Below are positions 23,853-32,851 of a DNA stretch of 64,000 nt, in pieces. Positions within the stretch are counted from its first letter, which is position 1. The number at the start of each line of letters is the position of its first letter. The stretch comes from an uncultured Acetatifactor sp. (GTDB lineage: Bacteria > Bacillota > Clostridia > Lachnospirales > Lachnospiraceae): assembly GCA_910583845.1 (NCBI GenBank), contig CAJUAB010000013.1, positions 70,740-134,739 on the forward strand, given 5' to 3'. The position numbers and the translations under genes are program-made. The notes below the pieces were generated by a model. The model ran no database searches. It was given only the letters and a program-made list of their open reading frames with translations, and had not been told where the DNA came from.

Positions 23853-24870
23853 CCTCCGTCTGACCTGCCCGGCGGGACAGGCGGGAGAGCAGCTGGTAAC
23901 CCGCGGCCGCGGCCAGGGGAGCGAAGAGCAGGTCCCAGCCTGCGGGCAGGCCGGGGTACAGTTCCCCCAGAGAGCCCAGCACGAATCCCAGAATCAGCAG
24001 ATAGGTGGGCTGGGGGCGGCGCTGCATGGCATCCCCCAGCAGGCGGGTGACCAGCAGAGTGCAGAGCGCGGCACCGGCTCCCAGGGGGATCAGAGTCAGG
24101 AAATGGAACTGGCTTACCGCCGTCATCACCGGTTCGTACAGCCCCAGCATCAGCAGCATCTGGGATACGCTGATGCCGGGCAGGATCAGGGCCACAGCCA
24201 GAATACAGCCGCCCAGGAACTGAAACAGGAACCGAGTGAGGGAAAAGGCATCGGGAGAGACGCCGCCGGACATTCCGGCGGTCAACAGCCCTTCCGGCAG
24301 CGCCGCCAGACCATAGACGATAAACAGACCTGTCAGGGGCCAGAAAAATACCTGCCAGGTCATTTTTTTAACCTGCGCCTGCCTGCAGATCAGAGGGATG
24401 CCTCCGGCCACCGCTCCCAGGAAGAAGTAGCTGACAACTACCGGCCAGCGCTCCAGCAGGGCCAGCACTCCCCCGGCCAGCAGGGCCATGCCAGCCAGCG
24501 CGCCCCCGCAGAACAGCGCCAGAAAACGCAGATTTTTCAGGATGTGTTGTGCTTCCCGAAAATGATGTGCTTTTGGGAAGCACTGGGGCCCTGTAATCTC
24601 AGGTCCGTTCTTTTTTGCATCTCGTCGGATTGGGGGGGCAGAAGCGCTGCCCCCTTCTGTACTGTAACGGGACCCGGAGACAGAGGCCCCGCTTCCGGAA
24701 AATAGGCAGTCACCCAACAGACGGGGCAGACTTCCCACAGCCTCGATCAGATCCTCATAGATCCCCAGGATCATGGCCATGGTGCCGCCGCTGGCCCCCG
24801 GCACTGTCATGGTGCCGCCTATGATCATGGCCTTGGCCAGGATGCTCCACCAACTCTGTCTTTTCTCCAT
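23824..24870 (-). CDS. DUF368 family polytopic membrane protein
   Basis: A 348-residue protein with the DUF368/COG2035 hallmark near its start (IIGGTMTVPGASGGTMAMIL) and a second GISVSQMLLMLGLYEP copy, both around conserved Gly/Pro/Ser. Eight or so membrane segments are visible. Members are linked to polyprenyl-phosphate flipping in recent work on this superfamily; the role here is not shown. About 55 residues after the first segment (SGSGASVSGSRYSTEGGSAS to FREAQHILKN) are extra relative to the family as I know it and are encoded by palindromic DNA. ATG 24870 has GGGGGGAT upstream; ATG 24888 is possible. Confidence 0.8.
   Translation of the reverse strand: MEKRQSWWSILAKAMIIGGTMTVPGASGGTMAMILGIYEDLIEAVGSLPRLLGDCLFSGSGASVSGSRYSTEGGSASAPPIRRDAKKNGPEITGPQCFPKAHHFREAQHILKNLRFLALFCGGALAGMALLAGGVLALLERWPVVVSYFFLGAVAGGIPLICRQAQVKKMTWQVFFWPLTGLFIVYGLAALPEGLLTAGMSGGVSPDAFSLTRFLFQFLGGCILAVALILPGISVSQMLLMLGLYEPVMTAVSQFHFLTLIPLGAGAALCTLLVTRLLGDAMQRRPQPTYLLILGFVLGSLGELYPGLPAGWDLLFAPLAAAAGYQLLSRLSRRAGQTEAIPRCQRSQ
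24549..24654. repeat. Palindromic DNA inside the DUF368 gene
   Basis: GTGCTTCCC (24549-24557) pairs with GGGAAGCAC (24575-24583), with three more A-T pairs inside. GGGGGCA (24634-24640) pairs with TGCCCCC (24648-24654). Both lie in the extra, low-complexity segment of the protein and keep the frame open. Confidence 0.55.
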
Positions 24871-24949
24871 AAAATGATATCCCCCCATCTACTCCGGCTG
24901 TTTCAATATATCCGGCTGATGGGGGGAACATTCCTCTATTTTTGTTCTG

Positions 24950-26311
24950 TTATTTTGAAAGCTGCAATATTTTTTCCATGTCCGCGATCAGTCCGGTGGA
25001 ATATTGCTGTGCCTCCCGGCAAAGCTGCTGGGCCAGTTCATACTGCTGCCTGCCGATGGCCTGCATGACGTCCGAACCATACTGGTGGAATCGCTTGTGC
25101 TTTTCTCCCAGGGCATTCCAGATGGTCAGAATCTCGGGATTTTTGGGTGTCAGGGCATAATAGAAATGTCCGAAACCGCATTTGCTGGAATTGAGCTGCA
25201 ACGGCAGCACCTCGCGTCTTTGCACCATATCCTGCAGATTGCTCAGCCACGCGCTGTGCGCGGTAATGGCGCTGCGCATATACTGGGCAAACTCCTCCTT
25301 TTCCAGGTGGAAGAAGGGATCGTCGCTCATGGCGCCCATCTGTTTCGCCGCGTCGTCCAGCGTCTTTTCAATTCCCACTACCGGTTCCACGGCCTTGATC
25401 AGGTCCTGGCTGACCGTGCTCATGAACTCGGTGCTGTCCCGCAGCTGATTTTCCATCTCGGCCATGGAACTGCTGATTTCCTGACTGACGGCGGCTATGG
25501 AACTGATGGTCTCGCTGACATGGGAGACTTCCTCCTGGTTCTCACTGTTCAGTGTCCAGACATTCTCGATCTTTTCCGTCATGTGCCCCAGGATTTCGAG
25601 GGTATCCTGCGTACTGCCCACACTTTTCTGAGAGGCGTCTTTTATATTGGATACAAACTCGCTCATATTCTGCGTAAGATTCTGTGTTTTTTCGGCCAGT
25701 TCGCGGATTTCGCCTGCCACAACGGCAAACCCCTTGCCGGCCTCCCCGGCCCTGGCCGCCTCTATGGAGGCGTTGAGCGCCAGCAGGCTGGTCTGGAGGG
25801 AGATGTTTTCGATGCCCTCTATGACATTGTTCAGACGTCCTATGACATCCAGCAGAGCATCCATGTCTCCCTTCATACTGCGGGATACCTGCGTGGTCTG
25901 TTCCGAGAGATCCCTGATGGACGTGAGTTCCTGCTGGGCGGTCTCGATCTTCCGGTAGACGTTGTCCGCCGCCGAGGAGACATTTACAATATTGTGTGTC
26001 ATCTCCTCATGCATATTGCCGGACCGGCCTGCCGCGCCCCGGTCTTCGGAGGAGCCGAACAGGGTCTCCGTAGCCCTGGCGACTTTGTGGGAGATGTCCA
26101 GAATCTTGTCATTCTGGTACTGCATTGTCAGATCCAGTGAACTGATCTGCATGACGGCCTTGATATTCTTGTCAAAAACCTCCGCGAACTGCTTTCTGCC
26201 CCGCAGCAGACGCTTGTAGATGCCGTTTAATTCAGGCTCCCTGGAGTAATCTGCATCCTTCAATTCGGAAATTGCTTTCATAAGAACGACTTTGCTGCTT
26301 TTGAATCCCAT
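24950..26311 (-). CDS. Soluble methyl-accepting chemoreceptor with CZB zinc domain
   Basis: A 453-residue protein with no membrane segment. A helical N-terminus (SKVVLMKAISELKDADYS) leads to an MCP signalling domain whose hairpin tip reads LLALNASIEAARAGEAGKGF and VVAGEIRELAEKTQ. The C-terminal CZB domain has the conserved His and Cys pattern: AHSAWLSNL, KCGFGHFYYAL, WNALGEKHKRFHQYG. CZB domains bind zinc and sense oxidants such as hypochlorite in other bacteria. ATG 26311 has AGGAGAG seven bases upstream. It is divergent from a P-type Ca2+-ATPase. No flagellar or che genes are in the window. Confidence 0.9.
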   Translation of the reverse strand: MGFKSSKVVLMKAISELKDADYSREPELNGIYKRLLRGRKQFAEVFDKNIKAVMQISSLDLTMQYQNDKILDISHKVARATETLFGSSEDRGAAGRSGNMHEEMTHNIVNVSSAADNVYRKIETAQQELTSIRDLSEQTTQVSRSMKGDMDALLDVIGRLNNVIEGIENISLQTSLLALNASIEAARAGEAGKGFAVVAGEIRELAEKTQNLTQNMSEFVSNIKDASQKSVGSTQDTLEILGHMTEKIENVWTLNSENQEEVSHVSETISSIAAVSQEISSSMAEMENQLRDSTEFMSTVSQDLIKAVEPVVGIEKTLDDAAKQMGAMSDDPFFHLEKEEFAQYMRSAITAHSAWLSNLQDMVQRREVLPLQLNSSKCGFGHFYYALTPKNPEILTIWNALGEKHKRFHQYGSDVMQAIGRQQYELAQQLCREAQQYSTGLIADMEKILQLSK

Positions 26312-26703
26312 GTTATACTCTCCTGTTTTGCGTGTTGTGCCCGTCGGATGGCGCATGGCCTGCAGGACGGTCCCGGCGGTCAGGGCGTTTTTCCGGAATG
26401 TCCGCCGTCCGGCAAACGCGTCCGGCAGCGGCGGGAAATCCGCCGCGGACAGCGATGGAAACGGACCTGTTCCGAGTTATATGTATATGATTTTATCATA
26501 TAAGATTTTACAGAACTTTGCAACATTTTTGTTGGGAATCAGTAAATTTTTACAGGCATGTCCGCTTTTCCCGCAAGCATATTTTGGTCCGGGCTCTCAT
26601 AGGTTGTACCAGTGCAGGGCGACGGGGGCATATCCCTGGTCCGGATGCGTACTTATGCGGTATTGCGGGGAATCTGCCGCGATATGCGGGAAAGGGGACA
26701 GGA
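26312..26703. promoter_or_regulatory. Divergent intergenic region with A+T-rich palindrome
   Basis: This 392-base spacer separates the CZB receptor (minus) from the cation ATPase (plus). It holds an A+T-rich core with an eight-base inverted repeat TATATGAT/ATCATATA (26484-26491 and 26495-26502), a plausible operator. No gene is supported. Confidence 0.35.
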
Positions 26704-29382
26704 ATGTTTGAAGCAAGGAGCATACAGGAGACATGCAGGGAGCTGCAAAGCGACGGGGAGAGGGGGCTGACCCGGCAGGAGGCGGTCAGGCGCTATGGCA
26801 TCCACGGCAAAAACGCTTTGCGGGAAAAGCGGAAAAAGACAGTGATAGAATCCTTTTTCTCGCAGCTGAATGATCCTTTGATCTATGTGTTGCTGGCGGC
26901 CGCGGCCATCTCCGTATTTCTGGAGGAGACCAGCGACGCCGTTATCATCGGGGTGGTGGTGCTGCTCAACGCCGTGGTGGGTATGATTCAGGAGGGCAAG
27001 GCCCAGCGGGCTCTGGACTCGCTGAAAAAGCTGGTCAGTCCCAAGGCGTTTGTAATCCGGGAGGGCGTTCTCCAGGAGGTGGAAGCGTACACCCTGGTGG
27101 TGGGGGATCTGGTAAATCTGGAGGCGGGCTGCCAGGTTCCGGCGGATATGCGGCTTATTGAGAGCACGAATCTGAAGGCGGAGGAGTCGGCTCTGACCGG
27201 GGAATCTCTGCCCGCCGACAAGTCAGCCTCCTTCGTCGGCCAGGAGGGGATGCCCCTGGGAGACCGCCGCAACATGGTCTACATGTCGACGGTGATCACC
27301 GGCGGCAGGGGCCTGGGCATGGTGACAGCCACAGGCATGGATACGGAGATCGGCAGGATCGCGTCGCTGATCAATGAGGGGAAGGAGGAGCAGACGCCGC
27401 TCCAGAAGCGTCTGGGGGATCTGGGAAAGGTGCTGAGTATCCTGTCCCTGCTATTGTGCGCCGCGCTCTTCGGCATTGCCCTGCTGCAGCGCCGCAATCT
27501 CTTTGACATGCTGCTGACGGCCATCTCCCTGGCTGTGGCGGCGGTGCCGGAGGGGCTTCCGGCAGTGGTCACCATCTGCCTGGCCCTGAGCGTGACCCGG
27601 ATGGTGAGGGTACATACCATCGTGAGAAAGCTGCCCTCCGTGGAGACTCTGGGGGCTGTGAGCATTGTCTGTTCGGACAAAACGGGTACCCTGACCCAGA
27701 ACCGCATGACGGTGGAGCAGTGCTACGCGGGACAGAAAACAGTGCCGGTGACGGAGCTGGGGGGACCGGAGTATGAGGAGCTTCTGGCGGGCATGACGCT
27801 GTGCAATGACGCCGTGCTGGAAGAAAGAATCGGAGACCCCACGGAACTCGCTCTGCTGCAGCTGGCCCGAAGCTATGGCGTGGACAGACAGGAACTGGAA
27901 AAGCGTATGCCCCGCCGCCGGGAACTGCCCTTTGACTCCGGACGCAAGATGATGTCCACCTTCCATTACAGAGGCAGTACGGGCATCACCTTTACCAAGG
28001 GGGCGCCGGATGTGGTGCTGGGGCGCTGTACCCATATCATGGTGAGGGGGCAGTGTGTGCCCTTGCAGCCGGGGCACGCGCGGCAGATCCGTAAGGCCAT
28101 GGAGAAGATGGCGGACGAAGCCCTGCGCACACTGGCCATAGCCATGCGGGTGGGAAATCTCACGTCGGGGGCCGGAGGCCAGTGTGCGGGAATAACGGAG
28201 CAGGGACTGACCTTTCTGGGGATGGTGGGCATGCGCGACCCGGCCCGTCCGGAAGCGGCGGGAGCGGTGGCCACCTTCCGGCAGGCGGGGGTGGAGACCG
28301 TGATGATCACCGGGGATCATGTGGATACGGCCTATGCCATCGGCCGCCAGCTGGGCATCGTAGAGAGCAGGCAGCAGTGCATGACGGGGCAGGAGCTTGG
28401 CCGCATTGAGGAGGGGGAACTGGCGGAGCGTCTGGCCCGGGTGAGGGTGTTTGCCAGAGTGGCGCCGGAGCAGAAGGTGCAGATCGTAACCGGCTTCCAG
28501 CAGGCGGGCCATATCGTGGCCATGACGGGAGACGGGGTCAACGACGCCCCTTCCCTGAAAAAAGCGGATATCGGCATAGCCATGGGAGCGTCCGGCACGG
28601 ATGTGGCGAAGCAGGCGGCGGACATGATCCTGACGGATGACAATTTCGCCACCATTGAGAAAGCCATCGAGGAGGGCAGGGGGGTTTATGAGAATATCCG
28701 CAAATCCGTGATTTTCCTGCTGTCCTCCAATCTGGGGGAGATCGCCACCATGTTTCTGGCGGTGGTCTGCGGCCTGGCTTCCCCGCTGCGCTCCAGCCAT
28801 ATACTGTGGATTAATCTGATCACGGACTCGCTGCCCGCGCTGGCCCTGGGGGTGGACCCCAACGATGCCGGATCGCTGATGCGCCATCCGCCCAGAAAGC
28901 CCGGGGAGAGCCTGTTCGCCAGAGGGGGGCTGGCCTGCACCTGCTTCTACGGGCTGCTGATCGCGGCCATCAGCCTGGCGGCCTTTTTTCTCACGCCCCT
29001 GCGGGCCATGCAGGCGCAGCACCTGCCCCTTACTCTGGAAAACATAGGCGGTATGATGGCGGTGGAGGGCATTCTGCGCCGTTCCCAGACCTATGCCTTT
29101 ACGGTGCTGGGCATGAGCCAGCTGTTTCACGCGGTGGGCATGCGGGATATGGGGCGTTCCTTTTTCAGGATGAATCATCTGGAGAACAAGCTGATGGTGC
29201 TGGCCTGCATACTGGGTTTTCTGTTACAGTTCGCCGTGACGGAGATTCCCTTTCTGATCACAGCCTTTGGCACGACGCATCTACAGTGGGAGGAGTGGGG
29301 CATTCTGGCGCTGCTGGCGTCTTTTCCGCTGCTGTCCCATGAGATTATGATTCTGACAGGCGGGAGAAGAGAGGAGGATTAG
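26704..29382 (+). CDS. P-type cation-transporting ATPase (P2A, Ca2+ type)
   Basis: An 892-residue pump. The N-terminal cation-ATPase domain (SIQETCRELQSDGERGLTRQ) is followed by the first membrane pair, the actuator motif LTGES, membrane helix 4 with VPEGLP, and the phosphorylation site DKTGTLT with Asp325. The nucleotide-binding motifs FTKGAPD and TGDGVNDAPSLKKADIG and six C-terminal helices follow. PEGLP and the length match SERCA-type Ca2+ exporters. ATG 26704 (GGGGACAGGA upstream) fits the family start; the open frame extends 62 codons further upstream without homology. Likely exports Ca2+ or Mn2+; the specificity is not proven. Confidence 0.92.
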   Translation: MFEARSIQETCRELQSDGERGLTRQEAVRRYGIHGKNALREKRKKTVIESFFSQLNDPLIYVLLAAAAISVFLEETSDAVIIGVVVLLNAVVGMIQEGKAQRALDSLKKLVSPKAFVIREGVLQEVEAYTLVVGDLVNLEAGCQVPADMRLIESTNLKAEESALTGESLPADKSASFVGQEGMPLGDRRNMVYMSTVITGGRGLGMVTATGMDTEIGRIASLINEGKEEQTPLQKRLGDLGKVLSILSLLLCAALFGIALLQRRNLFDMLLTAISLAVAAVPEGLPAVVTICLALSVTRMVRVHTIVRKLPSVETLGAVSIVCSDKTGTLTQNRMTVEQCYAGQKTVPVTELGGPEYEELLAGMTLCNDAVLEERIGDPTELALLQLARSYGVDRQELEKRMPRRRELPFDSGRKMMSTFHYRGSTGITFTKGAPDVVLGRCTHIMVRGQCVPLQPGHARQIRKAMEKMADEALRTLAIAMRVGNLTSGAGGQCAGITEQGLTFLGMVGMRDPARPEAAGAVATFRQAGVETVMITGDHVDTAYAIGRQLGIVESRQQCMTGQELGRIEEGELAERLARVRVFARVAPEQKVQIVTGFQQAGHIVAMTGDGVNDAPSLKKADIGIAMGASGTDVAKQAADMILTDDNFATIEKAIEEGRGVYENIRKSVIFLLSSNLGEIATMFLAVVCGLASPLRSSHILWINLITDSLPALALGVDPNDAGSLMRHPPRKPGESLFARGGLACTCFYGLLIAAISLAAFFLTPLRAMQAQHLPLTLENIGGMMAVEGILRRSQTYAFTVLGMSQLFHAVGMRDMGRSFFRMNHLENKLMVLACILGFLLQFAVTEIPFLITAFGTTHLQWEEWGILALLASFPLLSHEIMILTGGRREED

Positions 29383-29480
29383 AGGATTGGCGCTACGGCG
29401 CAAGTCTGTTTTGAACATTCTTGAACGCGCGGGAAAAAAATGGTATGATAAAGCCGTCGGAAGAAAAAAGGAGGCAGGGG

Positions 29481-31013
29481 ATGTTACCGGAGGCTTTTCA
29501 GAAGAGAATGCAGTCACAGCTGGGAACCGAATATGGAGCTTTCGCGGAGAGCATGGAGGGAGAGCGTCACAGGGCGCTGCGGGTCAATCCTCTTAAGGGC
29601 GGAGACAGCTTTTCGGGGGCAAGAGAGCGCTTCCTGGCGCTGAGTCCCTGGCGGCTGGAGCCGGTGCCCTGGGAGGAGAACGGTTTCTACTATAATCAGG
29701 AGGACAGCGGAAATCCCCCGGACCTCGCCGGAAAGCGGGCGGCGGGAGAGGAAGGCCCCCGGCCGGAAACTTTCGGGCGATCTGGCCGGGAGACAGGGAA
29801 GGAAGGCTTTCGGACAGGCCCCGGCAGACATCCTTACCATGACGCGGGAGTCTACTATATCCAGGAGCCCAGCGCCATGGCCCCGGCGGCTTTTCTGGGA
29901 GAGGGGCCCGGGGAGAAGGTGCTGGATCTCTGTGCCGCTCCCGGGGGGAAAACCACCCAGATCGCCGGGGAGATGCGGGGAGAGGGGCTGCTGGTGAGCA
30001 ACGAGATCCATCCCCAGCGGGCCAGAATCTTGTCGGAGAACGTGGAGCGGATGGGAATCCGTAACTGCCTGGTCTTAAATGAGACTCCGGAGCGTCTGGC
30101 GGAGGTTTTCCCGGGTTATTTTGACCGTATTCTGGTGGATGCCCCCTGTTCCGGGGAGGGGATGTTCCGCAAGAACGAGAACGCGGGGGAGGAGTGGAGT
30201 CCGGAGAGTGTGGAGCTGTGCGCCGCGCGGCAGGACGGGATACTGGACTGTGCCGTGACCATGCTGCGGCCCGGCGGGAGGCTGGTGTACTCCACCTGTA
30301 CCTTTGCGGCGCAGGAGGATGAGGGGAGTGTCGGCAGGCTGGTCCGGCGGCATCCGGAGATGGAGATTCTGGACCCGGCGGCGCAGGAGCGTCTGGCCGC
30401 CTGGGGGTTTGCCCCGGGAAGGCCTGACTGGACAGAGAGCGGGACTCCCGGAATCGAAAAGACCCTCCGGCTCTGGCCCCACAGACTGCGGGGGGAGGGA
30501 CATTTCCTGGCTGTGCTGCGAAAGGGCGGGCTATGCATCAGGGGAGAGGCGCGGAGTCTGTACGGGACGGAGCGGGGGATTCCGGAGAAGGATTGCCGGG
30601 AATATCTGGACTTTGCGGCGGATACACTGCGAGTGAGGCCCCGGGGGATCTATCTGCGCTTCGGAGAGCAGCTGTATCTGGCCCCGGCGGACATGCCGGC
30701 CCTCAGAGGGCTGCATGTACTGCGCCCCGGCCTGCATCTGGGCACCCTGAAAAAGAACCGGTTTGAGCCTTCCCACGCGCTGGCCCTGGCCCTCTCCCCC
30801 CGGGAGGCGCTGCGCTGCTTCCCCGTGGACGCGGCGGAAACCCGGGAGGCCCCGGCTGCTTCGGCGGAAGCGTATCTGAAAGGGCAGACATTTCCGGCAT
30901 CGGGGGAAAAGGGCTGGTATCTGATCACCGTGGACGGTTACAGCCTGGGCTGGGGGAAGCTGGCCGGGGGGATCATGAAAAATCATTACCCTAAGGGGCT
31001 CAGAAAGATGTGA
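29481..31013 (+). CDS. RsmF/RsmB-type 16S rRNA m5C methyltransferase
   Basis: A 510-residue NOL1/NOP2/Sun-family enzyme. The N-terminal part (LPEAFQKRMQSQLGTEYGAF, then RALRVNPLK) precedes the SAM-binding core (VLDLCAAPGGKTTQIAGEM). The catalytic cysteines lie in DAPCSGEGMFRKN and VYSTCTFA. The C-terminal domain with LRVRPRGIYLRFGEQLYLAP and the terminal GWGKLAGGIMKNHYPKGLR resembles the RNA-binding tail of RsmF. A Gly/Arg/Glu-rich stretch of about 40 residues between GFYYNQED and HPYHDAGVYYIQEPSAM looks inserted compared with the family. ATG 29481 has AAAGGAGG upstream. Confidence 0.88.
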   Translation: MLPEAFQKRMQSQLGTEYGAFAESMEGERHRALRVNPLKGGDSFSGARERFLALSPWRLEPVPWEENGFYYNQEDSGNPPDLAGKRAAGEEGPRPETFGRSGRETGKEGFRTGPGRHPYHDAGVYYIQEPSAMAPAAFLGEGPGEKVLDLCAAPGGKTTQIAGEMRGEGLLVSNEIHPQRARILSENVERMGIRNCLVLNETPERLAEVFPGYFDRILVDAPCSGEGMFRKNENAGEEWSPESVELCAARQDGILDCAVTMLRPGGRLVYSTCTFAAQEDEGSVGRLVRRHPEMEILDPAAQERLAAWGFAPGRPDWTESGTPGIEKTLRLWPHRLRGEGHFLAVLRKGGLCIRGEARSLYGTERGIPEKDCREYLDFAADTLRVRPRGIYLRFGEQLYLAPADMPALRGLHVLRPGLHLGTLKKNRFEPSHALALALSPREALRCFPVDAAETREAPAASAEAYLKGQTFPASGEKGWYLITVDGYSLGWGKLAGGIMKNHYPKGLRKM

Positions 31014-31124
31014 GCCGTGAAAATGTTAAAATTTCTCTTCTCATATGCATAAAAAGATGGTATTATAGATAAAAGTAAAACAGCGGCCCGTTATGCCGCA
31101 TGAATCAGGAAGGTACATCAGGAA

Positions 31125-32216
31125 ATGGACAAGATTATTTTGACGGGGGACAGGCCCACAGGCAGACTGCATGTGGGGCATTATGTGGGTTCTCTGAGAA
31201 GAAGAGTGGAGCTGCAGGACAGCGGAGAGTACAGTAAAATATTCATTATGATCGCGGATGCCCAGGCGCTGACGGACAATTTCGAAAATCCGGACAAGGT
31301 GCGCCAGAATATTGTGGAGGTGGCGCTGGACTATCTGTCCTGCGGGCTGGACCCTGCCAGATCCACGCTGTTTATCCAGTCGCAGATTCCGGAGCTGACA
31401 GAACTGAGTTTTTACTATATGAATCTGGTGACGGTTTCCCGGCTGCAGCGCAATCCTACGGTCAAGAATGAGATTCAGATGCGGAATTTTGAAGCCAGCA
31501 TCCCGGTGGGTTTTTTCACCTATCCCATCAGCCAGGCCTCGGATATCACCGCGTTCAAGGCCACCACGGTACCGGTGGGGGAAGATCAGCTGCCTATGAT
31601 TGAGCAGGCCCGGGAGATCGTGCATAAGTTCAACAGCGTCTACGCGCCCGTGCTGGTGGAGCCCCAGGCGCTGATCCCGCAGAACGCGGCATGTCTGCGA
31701 CTTCCCGGCGTGGACGGCAAGGCGAAGATGAGCAAGTCCCTGGGAAACTGCATTTATCTGGCGGACAGCCCGGAGGATGTGAAAAAGCAGGTGATGAACA
31801 TGTATACGGACCCGCAGCATCTGCTGATTTCCGATCCCGGCCACCTGGAGGGCAACACGGTGTTCACCTATCTGGACGCGTTCTGCCGGGACGAACACTT
31901 TGAGAGATATCTGCCGGAATATGCCTGCCTGCAGGAATTGAAGGACCACTACACCAGGGGCGGTCTGGGAGATATGAAGGTGAAGAAGCTGCTGAACCAG
32001 GTGATGCAGGAGGTGCTGGAGCCCATCCGGCAGCGGCGCAGGGAATATGAGAAGGACATTCCTGAGATTTATAACATCTTAAGGCGTGGCAGCGAGAAAG
32101 CCCGGGAGGTGGCGGCACAGACTTTGTCCGAGGTCAGGAGCGCCATGCGCATCAACTATTTTGAAGATATGGATTTGATAGAGGCACAGGTCAGAAAATA
32201 TGAGACGGAATTATGA
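31125..32216 (+). CDS. trpS: Tryptophanyl-tRNA synthetase
   Basis: A 363-residue class I synthetase that charges tRNA-Trp. The N-terminus is IILTGDRPTGRLHVGHYVGS with the HIGH-equivalent HVGH at residues 16-19; KMSKS is at 201-205. The central ATP/tryptophan site reads PVGEDQLPMIEQAREI. It is about 30 residues longer than the common bacterial form, as in other clostridial TrpS of this subtype. No T-box was recognised in the 111 bases upstream. The end overlaps the next gene by 17 bases. Confidence 0.96.
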   Translation: MDKIILTGDRPTGRLHVGHYVGSLRRRVELQDSGEYSKIFIMIADAQALTDNFENPDKVRQNIVEVALDYLSCGLDPARSTLFIQSQIPELTELSFYYMNLVTVSRLQRNPTVKNEIQMRNFEASIPVGFFTYPISQASDITAFKATTVPVGEDQLPMIEQAREIVHKFNSVYAPVLVEPQALIPQNAACLRLPGVDGKAKMSKSLGNCIYLADSPEDVKKQVMNMYTDPQHLLISDPGHLEGNTVFTYLDAFCRDEHFERYLPEYACLQELKDHYTRGGLGDMKVKKLLNQVMQEVLEPIRQRRREYEKDIPEIYNILRRGSEKAREVAAQTLSEVRSAMRINYFEDMDLIEAQVRKYETEL

Positions 32217-32727
32217 TGAAGAGAGAGCATCGGCTCTGGAAGAAGAGAATCTGAATCCCATGCAGACGTTGGTGACCATGGTGGTTTTGGCGGCGGTGGT
32301 AGTGATATTCTGTTTCGCGGTGTGGAAAATCACCCATGCCAACCGTCCCGCCGCGCTGCCGGGGGCGAACACGGAGAATTCCATGGATTCCATCGCGGAT
32401 TGGGGTGTGCAGTCCAGCGCGTCGGACACGGGGGCGGGAACGTCGGAGGAGCCCTCCGCCCCGTCCGAGGCTTCCGGGCAGGAGAATCCGCTGGGGATGG
32501 AATTTGAGGCGGTGGATGAATATGTCACGGCCAAGGAGGTTACGAATCTGCGCAGCGAGCCCAGCACGGATCAGGGACAGCTGACGGTAATCACGCAGCT
32601 GAGCAACGGACAGAGCGCGCACAGGATCGGCATGAACGCCGCCACCGGCTGGTCGCAGCTGGAGTACAACGGGCAGGTGGTATATGCGGTGAGCCAGTAT
32701 CTGACTGTGGTGGACGCCCCGCAGTAA
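32200..32727 (+). CDS. Membrane-anchored SH3b-domain protein
   Basis: A 175-residue protein. A short acidic cytoplasmic tail is followed by one membrane segment (residues ~22-44, TLVTMVVLAAVVVIFCFAVW), a Ser/Ala/Glu-rich spacer and a C-terminal bacterial SH3 domain (EVTNLRSEPSTDQGQLTVIT to VYAVSQYLTVV). SH3b domains of this type bind cell wall peptides. The ATG lies inside trpS (17-base overlap), so the two are translated together. A terminator follows at 32741. Confidence 0.8.
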   Translation: MRRNYDEERASALEEENLNPMQTLVTMVVLAAVVVIFCFAVWKITHANRPAALPGANTENSMDSIADWGVQSSASDTGAGTSEEPSAPSEASGQENPLGMEFEAVDEYVTAKEVTNLRSEPSTDQGQLTVITQLSNGQSAHRIGMNAATGWSQLEYNGQVVYAVSQYLTVVDAPQ

Positions 32728-32740
32728 GCGTATAATATAA

Positions 32741-32772
32741 GGGCCGGTATCTGACAGGGTGCCGGTCCTTTT
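32741..32772 (+). terminator. Terminator after the SH3b gene
   Basis: GGGCCGGTAT pairs with GTGCCGGTCC (32759-32768) over ten positions with three G-U pairs; TTTT follows. Confidence 0.7.
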
Positions 32773-32851
32773 CCTGACAATGGAATCCCTGCGGAGAGCG
32801 GATTCTTTTGCTTGAGACATGGGTATTCTCGTGGCGTGTAAAGGAGGAATC

